Source of the DNA: Cristatella mucedo
Lineage: Eukaryota; Bryozoa; Phylactolaemata; Cristatellidae
Direction: 5' to 3'
NCBI GenBank assembly: GCA_009760855.2
Contig: WPIO01000029.1
Location: 1,745,001-1,809,000, forward strand
Length of the DNA stretch: 64,000 nucleotides
Shown: one piece after another, positions 43,436-53,900 of the stretch
Layout: each line of letters begins with the position of its first letter
Position numbering within the stretch: the first letter of the stretch is position 1
Position numbers and translations under genes: made by a program
The notes under the pieces: model-generated
Databases searched by the model: none
What the model was told of the DNA's origin: nothing
Seen by the model: the letters and a program-made list of their open reading frames with translations, nothing else

Positions 43436-43944
43436 CCCTCCCTACACGTACACGAAGTGATCGACAGAAAGTGTAATGTGACTCATAACTCTTCATCAAA
43501 ATGCTAGGATATATATTTACGAAAGGCAGTTTGTCGTGTTTATGGGTGTTTACTGCACAGATTTTCCTATAATAAGCTTGATCCATCACCGATGAATTTT
43601 ACTTATTTCTATATTATATATTATATTTTATATAGTCTATATTTTAGAACCATCCGTGCCTTTTCAAAAAGCTCTGCAGAATATTGCATGGTACATCCGA
43701 TTACACTGGTCAAATTTTTGCAAAAGTCATGCTACTGAAATAAATTTAGTCATTTCTTATCAATTTTATATGATCAACACGAATATGAGTCAAATTGAAA
43801 AACTGGCTCTACTTTTAACTTTTTTGTAATCTGAAATAAATTAATGCATAAATCACGAAATTCATGCCAATAGTAATAGACCTACGGTTAATACATGTAA
43901 AAAATGAAGTCATATACTACTTCTCAGATTTCTTTGCCTGTCGT

Positions 43945-44850
43945 TTGTACCGCTGCTCGCGAGCATCTCTGGCGAGTGGCCAGCAGTAAAGGAATAGATG
44001 GACGACGGTTTCCATTGTGAAAAAGCACAGCATTAAGACTCAGTTTCGAAGACTCTACAAATAGTATCTATTCTTGTGGGTCATGAGTGATTTGTAAAGC
44101 GTTCATGAGGCGATCAATATCGGAACAGAATACCAGATTGCTTTCCTTTCTGAAGAAAGGCTCCAAGTGTTAGTGGCACTTTCGATATGCAATAGTTGTG
44201 GCATCTTCAAGATGATCCCATTGTTGGAGTCTTGATCCTAGCAACACTGCCTTGTTCTTGGATGAGTCCAGATCCCGAACCAGGTCATTAAGCTCTTCCT
44301 GTATTATTCTGTGTGGGATTGATGATGCACGATAATAGAAATCGGCATCTCTACATGCTGACGTACCAGATGAAGAACAAGTCGGCTCAGCCCTGTTCTC
44401 ATCAGATGAATCAAGAGAATATTCTGTTGGAGGTTCTGGAATAGGAAGTCCTCAACCACGTGGAACTGGTCTCAATGCAGGTGGAATATTTAGATAGACC
44501 ATTCTCGACTTTTACTTCTTTATTCAGCCGGACAGAGGAGGAACCAAGCAGATGTAACACTCATTTATGTGGTTGCTTGACTCTCTCCACACCATAGGGA
44601 ACTGCAAACGGCATTGGTGGTCTTTTGCCCTTTAACCACTGTGAAAGCTATATTGTGCATGTATTACAGCATATGTGGGGTGCCCAAGGCTGGTCTTGGT
44701 CACCAACCTTGCATCCGAAGTAAAAATGATATGCCTTTGTCACTTAAGTAGTGAAACTTTACTTCTGGTTGGCAAATATCACCTGCCCACAAACATAGCA
44801 AAAATTGTCCACGGTATTAATGCACTTTTGAGGCCTTACTGTTCTTTATT
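43945..44850 (-). pseudogene. Relic of a widespread multicopy animal gene family
   Basis: Minus strand, frame pieces in order: DNFCYVCGQVIFANQK; YFGCKVGDQDQPWAPHICC; LSQWLKGKRPPMPFAVPMVW; ESSNHINECYIC; IPEPPTEYSLDSSDE; IIQEELNDLVRDLDSSKNK and AVLLGSRLQQW; HLEPFFRKESNLVFC; ILFVESSKLSLNAVLFHNGN. I recognise this order from large repetitive families of uncharacterised predicted proteins in invertebrate genomes, with Cys motifs that look zinc-binding, but I know no name or function. Several in-frame stops and frame shifts show it is dead. The downstream part of the family's usual protein is missing. Confidence 0.72.
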
Positions 44851-45507
44851 GTACCTCAATGGATAATATAATAACAGCTTCATGTAATAAAAGCTTAAAA
44901 AATCTCACAGAAAGTCTGAAATATTTTAAATGCTCATCCTTTCCCACTTGGCTTTATGACGCCAGCTTACTGCAGCATCCGCCTGGCAGTAGTATTGCAT
45001 TGAATCATAGAATGAACCAATCAACACTGGATGATTTGTGAATGGTGGTATTATTGAATGCGATGTAATATTTCATCAGCCTAGGCTTATTTAGGATTTT
45101 TTTGCAGTCCTATTGAACACTAGCGATAAATGCTGCTGACACTAGTGAGAGATTGACAAGGTGAAACATAGAAAATGTACTATATGAAATATCTTCAAAA
45201 CGAATCGCTAAAAATTCTTTATGGTATTTATATTCGTGTTCAGTACACCTATCTACTACACATTAGGGCCTTTTAAGTCAGTAACAATTTCAATATTGAC
45301 TGGTGTTATATATGCTAAAACACTGCTGCCACAGCCACGCATGTGTAGTTTTATGTCATGTTTATGTCTTTTTCTAGTACACCCTTCAATTGCAGATAGA
45401 GCTGATATGTGACATAAGCAGAACTAAAACCAATTTTTTCTTTGCCAACCGGTACATATCTACCGGTATATTACAGTCATTTGGCAGATCATCCAGAAGA
45501 CAGTACG
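44851..45507. other. Intergenic, no feature seen
   Basis: AT-rich, no motif-bearing frame. Confidence 0.5.
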
Positions 45508-45592
45508 CCTTCAGCGGTAGTGATAGCTTTTAAGGCTATTCTGCCGCTATACAAAGAGGCTGTTAAATCAGCTAGTGCTAGTACTTCAATTT
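45508..45592 (+). mobile_element. SINE family B, 3' part
   Basis: GCGGTAGTGATAGC, AAGGCTATTCTGCCGCTATA, AGAGGCTGTTAAATCAGCTA. The tRNA-like head is missing. Confidence 0.8.
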
Positions 45593-45867
45593 TTTGAAGG
45601 CATAGAAACATCCATTCATTTTCACTTTATGTGCAACATGCATGTATGCATGCATTAGCTAAGCCTGTCAACTATCAGCTAATGACGTTTTTCACGGGCG
45701 ATTAATAACGGTCTTGTGAGATACCGTTGCCGAAATAAGGTAGGCAAGTCACGGATGTAGTTCACATACCCGTAGCTGGCATATACCAACAGCAACGTTT
45801 GCTTGCTTTTCCAGCCGTCGTACCTATGGTGACAATATCGAGTTGGAATAATATTTATATTTATGAG

Positions 45868-45965
45868 TAATTTATATAGCCCCCTAAGGGTACTACATCT
45901 TTATCCGGGTGATTTACAAATCGCTGGTAGGCTGGTTATATCCAAGAGTTAATGATAAGCCAGGT
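45868..45965 (-). mobile_element. Solo LINE-type 3' tail, diverged
   Basis: Minus strand: AATCACCCGGATAAAGATGT, AGTACCCTTAGGGGGCTATA. Related to 50155-50300. Confidence 0.5.
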
Positions 45966-46314
45966 TTTGAGGGAAAGCACATGCATTATGTGCCAAGAGA
46001 GCACAGCTACACCCTTCAAACGACCAGATCACATATTTGAAAATAAAGATAAAAAATTTTATGTTAATGTTCAAACTGTTTTAGCACACAAGTTTTTTTT
46101 AGAGAAGACATCCGCCACAGTCGTTTGACAAGCCATTACTGGACCTGTAGTTGATGCGCAAGTCCGATCCCAAACGACGAACACCACTGCTCACAAGCCT
46201 GCATGCATCACTTCAACATTGAGACATGCATCCTCAAGCCAGCCTTTGCAACAAAGCGAGATACACAAAAAAGTAAGACATTTCTATAGTACCTAAAGAG
46301 AACTAAATCTCTTT

Positions 46315-46485
46315 ACTGTGCCGTGATAAACCATGAGGTAAGGTGCTCGATCTTCACGACCGGTGTCTTGGGTTCAAATCCTGCAGTTGGGTAATCGTTT
46401 ATTGCAAACAGCAAGCGGTGGTGATAGCCGATAAGGCTCTTCTGCCGCTATACAAATAAAGGTGTGAAATCAGCTAAGATTTTTT
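46315..46485 (+). mobile_element. SINE family B inside a LINE tail
   Basis: GAGGTAAGGTGCTCG (A box), GGGTTCAAATCC (B box), GCAAGCGGTGGTGATAGCCG, AAGGCTCTTCTGCCGCTATA, then GTGAAATCAGC and a T run. Flanked by AACTAAATCTCTTT on the left and TTCTAGGCACTT on the right, which join into the LINE terminal sequence once the SINE is removed. Confidence 0.85.
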
Positions 46486-46794
46486 CTAGGCACTTAACAT
46501 ATGCTATTAAGGAATCTTGCCATTTGGTTGGTGATAACATGAACAGTCTAAGCATGCATAAGCACGCAAACCACAATTCGCACACGGCAAACAAACTCTG
46601 TGGCATACAGATGCGTTTTTAGCTTCTTTTTAATAATGTCGTGAAGTAAGGGAATGTCGTGACGTCACTCTCTAGTGAATTGCAGACTCTAGGATCATAT
46701 GAATTAAAAACATTTCTCGCAGGAGTCCGAGATCGGTTTGAGGCAAGCCAAGCGACTTGAGTTGGAAGAGGCAGCAGTCAAAAGTAGATACTAT

Positions 46795-46965
46795 AATACA
46801 AAGAATAGCTGATTCAACAGCCTCATTTGCATAGCAGCAGAGCCTTACCAGCTATCGATACTGCTTGTAGTGGATAATAAAGGATCATCTGCTGAAGGAC
46901 TCGAACCTACAACCCGGGTCAGGACGAGAGAGCACCTTAACACTGGGCTAAGACTCAGGGGAACA
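46795..46965 (-). mobile_element. SINE family B inside LINE coding remnant
   Basis: Minus strand: CCCAGTGTTAAGGTGCTCTC (A box), GTAGGTTCGAGTCC (B box), GATCCTTTATTATCCAC, AAGGCTCTGCTGCTATGCAA, GAGGCTGTTGAATCAGC. Confidence 0.82.
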
Positions 46966-47192
46966 TGGTTGAATAGCCTAATTTCGAAGTAGCCAAGATA
47001 GCTAGGCCAGATCTAGAGCAGGAAGGTATCTGAAAGTGTGTGACAAAACTTTGAATTCGACATGGTGGTTGATGGGTAGCCAGTACAGGTCGGCGAGACA
47101 GCTCTCACAAGGTCTCACTGATCAGTGTTGCTAACCTAGAGGCATTAGGTACTCCTCCAAAGAGGGTTCTTTACAGTCTTTCTTCTTTTAAG

Positions 47193-47382
47193 GGATTGCT
47201 TTACATTGACTTTTGCAACGGTTGCCAATAGTAAAATGCCATATAGCCACTGTGGGAGTAAGTAGTTTGGTTCAGGGCAGCAGCCAAGCACCCTATCTTA
47301 AAGGACCTGCTTAGCTAATGGTCAGGTGCAGCTGGAATTATGGTTGATAATGTGTGTGGGTTGAGTGTAACGAGTTCAGTCG
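47193..47382. repeat. 190-bp direct repeat, copy 1
   Basis: Matches 49116-49307 over nearly its whole length: CATTGACTTTTGCAACGG, AATAGTAAAATGCCATATAG, AAAGGACCTGCTTAGCTAAT, GGTGCAGCTGGAATTA. No coding or transposon features seen within. Confidence 0.85.
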
Positions 47383-47941
47383 TCTTTATCATCCCTAGGC
47401 TACCATTGGAAGTACATGGTTGTATTGACCAGTGTTTGCAGGCAGGCGTATTGCTGTGCTTTCTAATACACAAACGAATATGTCATATATATGTTGCTAG
47501 GGGTAATGATAACAGCTTGAAATGTAGCAGTGCTCGGCGAGCAGTTACGATTGGGTTGAAACTGCCTAGTTGAGCATTCAGATGCAATCAGCTACCAGCT
47601 ATTGGATTCTTAAATTCGAAGAAGCGATATGTAACTTTCCGACCTGATATTTTTCCATTGGATTGAATTTGTTCGATCGATTGTGCTAAGCCAAAAGCTT
47701 AGAGCATAGTTTCACACTGTTAAATTATAATCAAGCGGGATTGCAAAGGCAGTTGTCTTTTAAAGCCTGGTGACGGTGCTAGCAGTACTGGATTGGCTTG
47801 ACAGTAGGCTGCTTGCGTGTTTGATTATAACCATGTCACGGCAATGTGCAGGTTAAATTGCAATTTGCAAATATTGCATATCCAAGTACAAAATTAGTTC
47901 GGATCCTAGAGATGTTTCACGTTACATATTTGTACATTGCT

Positions 47942-48085
47942 AGCACAGAACTGGTTCGGTCTAGCTGTTAAGGTGCTCGCCCAACCAATGTCTGGCTGAG
48001 GTCGTGGGCTCGAGCCCGGAGGCATATGCGAAGCGCCTGAATAGAGATTAAGTTTTCTTTGGGCGCTATACAAACGAATTATATT
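47942..48085 (+). mobile_element. tRNA-derived SINE, family A
   Basis: GGTTCGGTCTAGCTGTTAAG, GAGGTCGTGGGCTCGAGCCC, GAAGCGCCTGAATAGAGATT, AAGTTTTCTTTGGGCGCTAT, then ATTATATTATA. Confidence 0.87.
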
Positions 48086-48487
48086 ATACTGCATCCATCG
48101 CCGTGAAAACAGATGTGATGGTATGCTTCATGGCGTAAAGCATCTAGTGTTGCAAATTCATAAGCGAAACTAGTTCAGGTGTTTATTTATTATAAATAAA
48201 CAGGCAGCAGGTTTGCAAAGCTGCACAGCTATATGTATGGTCCTTGAGGCTAAGAAAACATACCATGGCTTGATATGTTTCACTGCAAAATGTTGCATAT
48301 CTTTCATGCATATCTTGAGTGGCGGTTTTTTCTGTTCCTACTGCTTGATGAACACCACAGCACATGCCTCGACAGCTTTTTCACATTTCTCGAACGATAT
48401 TTGGAGAGGAGGGCTCTTTGCAATGCCCACATTGCCTGAGCTACTTATACGTGGGCAACTGTGGATTACTGTGGTACTGCAATGTGC

Positions 48488-48625
48488 TCCTGGTTTGGCC
48501 CAGGGGTAAGGTGCTCACCTTTAAAGACTAGGGCCGTGGGCTCGAGCCCTTCAGCATTTGTGAAAGTGCCTGAATAGAGATTGAGTTCTCTTATAGCGCT
48601 ATAAAAATGTATATTTACATTAACC
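48488..48625 (+). mobile_element. tRNA-derived SINE, family A
   Basis: GGTTTGGCCCAGGGGTAAGG, CCGTGGGCTCGAGCCC, GTGCCTGAATAGAGATTGAG, TTCTCTTATAGCGCTATAAA. Same orientation as, and about 540 bases from, the previous copy. Confidence 0.86.
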
Positions 48626-49115
48626 TAATTAGAAAAATAAAGATGTGCTAATAAGTGTACATAATTGCACGTCTTTGTTGCCGTGGTGCTTTTGAAACAC
48701 GGGGGCAGCTTTCATTGTTGGCCCTGTCTTTAGTCCCACAGTTACTTTCAGTTCGAGTCACCTACTTGAATGTTGGCTGAACAATGTCGGAACGTCGCAA
48801 AACTGTGCTAATGCTCACTGGTGATTTCTGCACGTGCTTATTTGGTGTAGCCTTGCCACACTTTTATTAATGAATCCGTGTACTTACTGACTTTTAATAG
48901 GCTATTAAGTCAACGAGGATTTGTTCTGCCTGTGCTTAATAAAAACCTCTTCTAAGATTTATGTAAGGGAAAACCGTTATAACTAGAGTAGCAAACAAGG
49001 GAAGTAGGTGGTCATCTCTATTTTGCAATTAAATTAGCCGGGCATATATAGCCCCTGACAGTAAGCAGGTTCAGTCGGACTAGGGTTTAAGCCAATCAGG
49101 GGCATAACTGACAAC

Positions 49116-49307
49116 TTTAAGAGATTGTTTAACATTGACTTTTACAATGGCTCCCAATAGTAAAATGCTATGCAGCCACTGTGGAAGTAAGTAGCTTGGG
49201 TTTAGGGCAGCAGCCAAGTACCCTCTCTTAAAGGACCTGCTTAGCTAATGGCCAGGTGCAGCTGGAATTAATGGTTAATAATATGTCTGGGTTGAGTTTA
49301 ACGAGTT
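49116..49307. repeat. 190-bp direct repeat, copy 2
   Basis: Second copy of 47193-47382, 1.92 kb downstream in direct orientation, with about one difference per ten bases. Confidence 0.85.
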
Positions 49308-49309
49308 TC

Positions 49310-50150
49310 TTGATTTGATAAACCCGGACAAAAACACTGCAGCAACTGAAAACCATATTCGGTGATATACCTGGAACTTTTGAACTGGTGATACTTTTCT
49401 GATGACAAAATGCACTAGCACAGCAGTAATTCAGTTAACAAAAATTTGAATAAATCTCCCCTTGAATCTCCTCTGGCCTCCAGGCAGCAATGCTAAAGAT
49501 ATTTTTGCCATAATTTAACATCATAGGCCCAAGAATAATCTCTGCGAAGCCATCAACAGCTGAGCAGAAAAATAGCTGCCGTTTGAAGTTTTCCATTGCC
49601 TGGGCAATTGATCAACGTTTTTCAGTGCCTTGTAAATGAAGGCGAAATACTTAAGCCTTGAACACTGCCTTACTAAAACCAAAAAGGACAATCAAACGTG
49701 GCAGTGATGTAGATCATTAGTGCAATGGTATTCGGCAGACATTCTTAAGGAAGCAAGTGTGACTTTCTGGATCGCCAGATTGGCTTGAGTTGCTAAAACT
49801 CTAATACACCGATCTGCTTCGGACAAAATCTGGTCGATCCGGGGCCCAAATCTAACTCTAGAGCCTTGCGTTGTGGAGTTGTAGGAGTATAGACAGGGAT
49901 AAACCAAAAACTGCAAAGCACCGTGCACTTATCCTACGACGAGTAGCCCTGATCTTCCGGAATGCAGTTTGGAAAGGCAATTAGAATGGCCTAACCCACA
50001 CTAAGATGCATGCTGACATGCTCTTTAAAAACGGTGACCAAGTATTAAAGTCAGTTAGTGAAAATAAATAGACCGGAGATATGCTTGAGTACATGAGATG
50101 CAAAAAGCTTAGCTGTAAAGCCCCACTAACATCGCAAGCTTAGGGGAGCA
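49310..50150. other. Intergenic, no feature seen
   Basis: No supported frame or repeat. 3' side of the PNKD-like gene. Confidence 0.45.
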
Positions 50151-50154
50151 CAAT

Positions 50155-50156
50155 AC

Positions 50157-50188
<32 letters not shown>

Positions 50189-50300
50189 TATTTGATATAG
50201 CGCCCTCAGAGAACTCAATCTCTTTCTAGGCACTTTTCATCTGCTGCAAAGGAATATTCAACACCAATCCAAGAGCTAAGACAGGTGCAACAGATATTAA
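50155..50300 (-). mobile_element. Solo LINE-type 3' tail
   Basis: Plus strand shows an (AAT)n block at 50156-50187, then TATAGCGCCCTCAGAGAACT, CAATCTCTTTCTAGGCACTT and CTGCTGCAAAGGAATATTC. The hairpin is intact. Confidence 0.82.
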
Positions 50301-50709
50301 TCAGGTAGTTATTATTTAACAAACCATGTATGAACCTTGAAATTTTGAAACCAGTGCGAAACTTCACATTCATTAAAAATGCAACATGATGGCACCTAGA
50401 AAGAACTAACTGCTACATCACAGAAGTATATCATATGAAGTCTTATGGGACAGGGCCCAAGGTCTGCACATACAGTAAGTACATCATGGCATGTTATACC
50501 ACAGGCACATAGTGCAGATAACCAAATGTCGATAAGGGAGATGCCATATGACCGTTCACAGCAAGGTGAGTGACTCGCCGGATCACAGAGGTCATGCAAG
50601 TGTGATCACATCACTGTGAATGAACTGGGGCACTGTAAGACCACAGCAGCAGCAGCAGTGCGTCCAAGGTGCGGTACACCTTCCCCGATGATGAAGATAA
50701 CCACAGAGT

Positions 50710-50921
50710 TCATTTCTTGGATGCTTCGGGGAGCTTGTACATCCTTTTGGCCTTTAGTAGGCACTCGAATACGGCAGTCCTGACACCGGCTTCTTCTACA
50801 AACCGGGTGCTGGAGTCTAAAACCCTTGTCCTCAGATCTTCATCACCCAATTTAGTCACTACATTCTTGACAGTGCTCTCATTACGGGTGCGCAGGAAAG
50901 GATTGTACTGAAGCTCCTCAG
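50710..50921 (-). CDS. PNKD: PNKD-like last exon
   Basis: Acceptor CATTCCCAG, then CT GAG GAG. The leading two bases complete the T left by the previous exon, giving [13 protein letters not shown]. The frame continues about 50 residues to [16 protein letters not shown] and TGA at 50712-50710. Matches the YNPFLRT block and Lys-rich end of vertebrate PNKD. It lies 5.9 kb from the preceding exon. Confidence 0.93.
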
Positions 50922-53900
50922 CTGGGAATGAAAATAATGCACATTAATACACACAGCGATACTTTGCAAGAGTACGACCTCAAACCAGAGAGCAAGCATC
51001 CAGCTTATGCATGCAATTTCGAGCATTCAGTTCAGATTACATAAGCTGGCACTCCAAGGGCTGCACTGCAGATAGTAAATGCATACAAAAAAAGCCAGCT
51101 AATTAGTAATCCAGCCTCAACTCGCTGGCCGTTTTGGAAGTAGCTGAAAGCGACCTTCAAGATAGGTTCTGCTTGCATCCCATTGCTTGCTAAATGCCCC
51201 GAGTGATCTCCAGGTAAGACAGCCTCCTTTATTCATAGGAGAAAACTATTTCCACTATTAGTTTTTTGTTGCCATCTCTCTTGCATTTTTATTCTTCTCC
51301 TTTTCTACTAGCATCTATAATCGTGAAAGCCACTCATCTTTGGTGAGAGACGCACATCCAAGGTGCCGCAGTGGCTGCGAAATTCTATCGATCAGGCTGG
51401 GTCACAAAATATATGACTTATGATTCAAATATACAAGAAAAGTAGGGTCAGTGAGGACTTGAATGCAGACAACTGTCACCTCCGACATGTTACGAACCTG
51501 CAACCTTTAGTTAGTTGATCAATGCTATAACCGCTGAGCAAAAAATTGTGGCTCTACTGGTTGCAGGACTGGGATCCTCAGCACGTCAGGCTTCGATGGC
51601 ACCCGTGCCCTTCCTAGATTACCAAGTCAGGCGATTGCATGACAGTGTGCACGAGGTGAATGTCTTTAGCTGATAAGATGCCAAAAATCTATTCGAAGGG
51701 AGGACACTTGCATCTTTCTCGGTTCATACTTCTCATCAAATCCGTTGCCCACTCATGGCAGTACATCCGTGAGACGAAGTCTGTTGGCTACCGAATGCGT
51801 ACCGAAAGCCGCTTAGGCTGTGAGTGCACAATACAAAACTATCCTGCGTAACACCCACATAGTCTTTGTGACTTTGTGGAGTTACAGACGGAGATACATT
51901 ACATTGGTGAGCCGTGATGGCACACTAGGTAAGGCGGTAGCTTTCACGACCTCGGGACAGAAGTCGCGGATTAGAATCCCGCGGTGGGCAATCCTTTAAT
52001 GCCACTGCAAGCAGTGGTGATAGCCGTAAAGGCTCTTAAACCACTATACAAAAGAGGCTGTTAAATCACCTAGTATTTTTTTTTACAAGGCAGGGTAGGT
52101 GTCTGTTCCAAAACCTGCAGTTAGCAGGAATCACATTTGTCACTTCCCAATGGTAAAGAGTTTACTTAGTCAGCAGATGGACACAGCAACTACCTTAACA
52201 CCTCAAGGTAGGTAAGTTGAAATGCAGCCATGCCTGAACCGACAACTAGAGTATACAGCACGTGCAGAGGGTTAGGTAGTGCTACCATACAACGACAGGA
52301 AAGAAAAGCACCGTGTCGGTCTCATCGTAGGCTTTGGGAATTGTACCTGGACCATGACACCAAACGAAAATGCAAGGGACTTTGGCCAACTTTGACGAAC
52401 TATCGCAAAGATATCTGCCTGTTTCCATGGAGCTACCAGACACAAATGACAAGATCCTACGGGCGGTCATACCCGCCCCAGAATCAAAACGTCTACATGG
52501 ATACGAGTGCCGAGAGATGTCGATAAGCATTCAAGAATACGATCGGCCATTACACATTCAAGATAACCTAATGTGCTAGCTGTGTGCTAATAACAATAAT
52601 AATAATAATATAATATAATTCATTTGCATAGCACCCTAAGAGAACTTGATCTCAATTCAGGTGCTTCACATATGCCGCTGCGCTCGAGCCCACGACCTCG
52701 GCTGGGCCTTGGTCGGGCGAGCACCTTAAAGACTGGGCCAAACCAGCTAACATTTTCTGCGCTCATTTTCTTTAGCAGCCCATTGTCATCACGTTGTCAT
52801 TGCAGTTCTAAATAGGGAAAAAACCTGACACGAGGATGTGGCTTGTTAAACGGTTTCATATCACATCATACGACCCATGGAATAGGATATCACTTTTATG
52901 CTGACGATACTCAGCTGTATTTGTCATTCAAAGCTGTATTTGTCATTCAAACTGTCGGAATCTGCTACAGCAACTGATCAACTGAATGCTTGCCTTACCG
53001 TTATTCGATTCTGGATGTCGGAAAACTTATTGAAACTAAATGACGATAAAACCGAACTGCTGTTCATAGGATGTCCTAAGCGTGTGGCTGATTAAAAGGC
53101 CTTGCTCTTCTAATAAGTGATGCTGTTGTGCGACCATCACCACGTGCTCAAAATTTAGGTGCCGTTTTCGACAGCTGCCTAAATTTTAAAAGCTTCATTC
53201 AGATGACTGCTTCTATAGCTAGCCATCACGTCTGATCCCTATCCAAGATTAGGAACTGTCTTCCACGGTGGGTTGCAAACAATTTAACTAGCTCCTTAGT
53301 TCTGTCTCGTCTTGATTACTGTAATTCCCTTTTGGCTGGGCTACCAAAGAAAGCAACTAGGCCACTGCAGCTGACTATGAATGTAGCCGGCTACAAAGCT
53401 AGTCTTCAAGTCCCAGAGGTTTGAGTACGTGTCTCCTTTGGTAAAAGAGCTAGGATGGATGTGGGGTGATCAACGGATACAGAGAAAAGTTCTTACGCTG
53501 ACCCACAAGGCCGACCACGGCTTGGCTCCTTCGTACCTAGCTGAACTGCTGCACCAGTTTCAGCCTCTTCGTGCCCTCAGGTTCTGTGTGGACGATAAAT
53601 TAGTTGTCCCATTCCTCCGCTTAAAGGCCGTTGGCGACAGAAGCTTTAGCTTTGCAGGTTCTAGACTGTGGAACTCGCTTCCACAACTCTTACGCAACGA
53701 CAACTACTCTCCTGCTGCCGACTATGGCTCATCCTTTTCAGTGGTCCTGAGCTGCTACTTCGATGCTACTCACTACCTCAACTGCTCTCCTTACTGTGCT
53801 ATGCTTCCCACTTTCTCTTTGTTGCGTGAGACGAAGTCTGTTGGCTACCGAATGCGGATCAAAAGCCGCTTAGGCTGTGAGTGCAATATACACAACTTTC

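Larger units (their letters stand above)
46280..47125 (-). mobile_element. LINE 3' part interrupted by two SINEs
   Basis: LINE pieces at 46285-46314, 46486-46790 and 46970-47125 read in order on the minus strand: GGTAGCCAGTACAGGTCGGC region, the C-terminal domain, AAAACGCATCTG-type 3' UTR, then the terminal hairpin. The hairpin is split between its arms by a SINE B (46315-46485), and a second SINE B (46795-46965) splits the ORF part. Confidence 0.78.

Noticed and set aside
51660-51851. 63-codon frame as a small gene
   Set aside because: Its second half belongs to the dispersed RETKSV repeat; the first half differs between copies.
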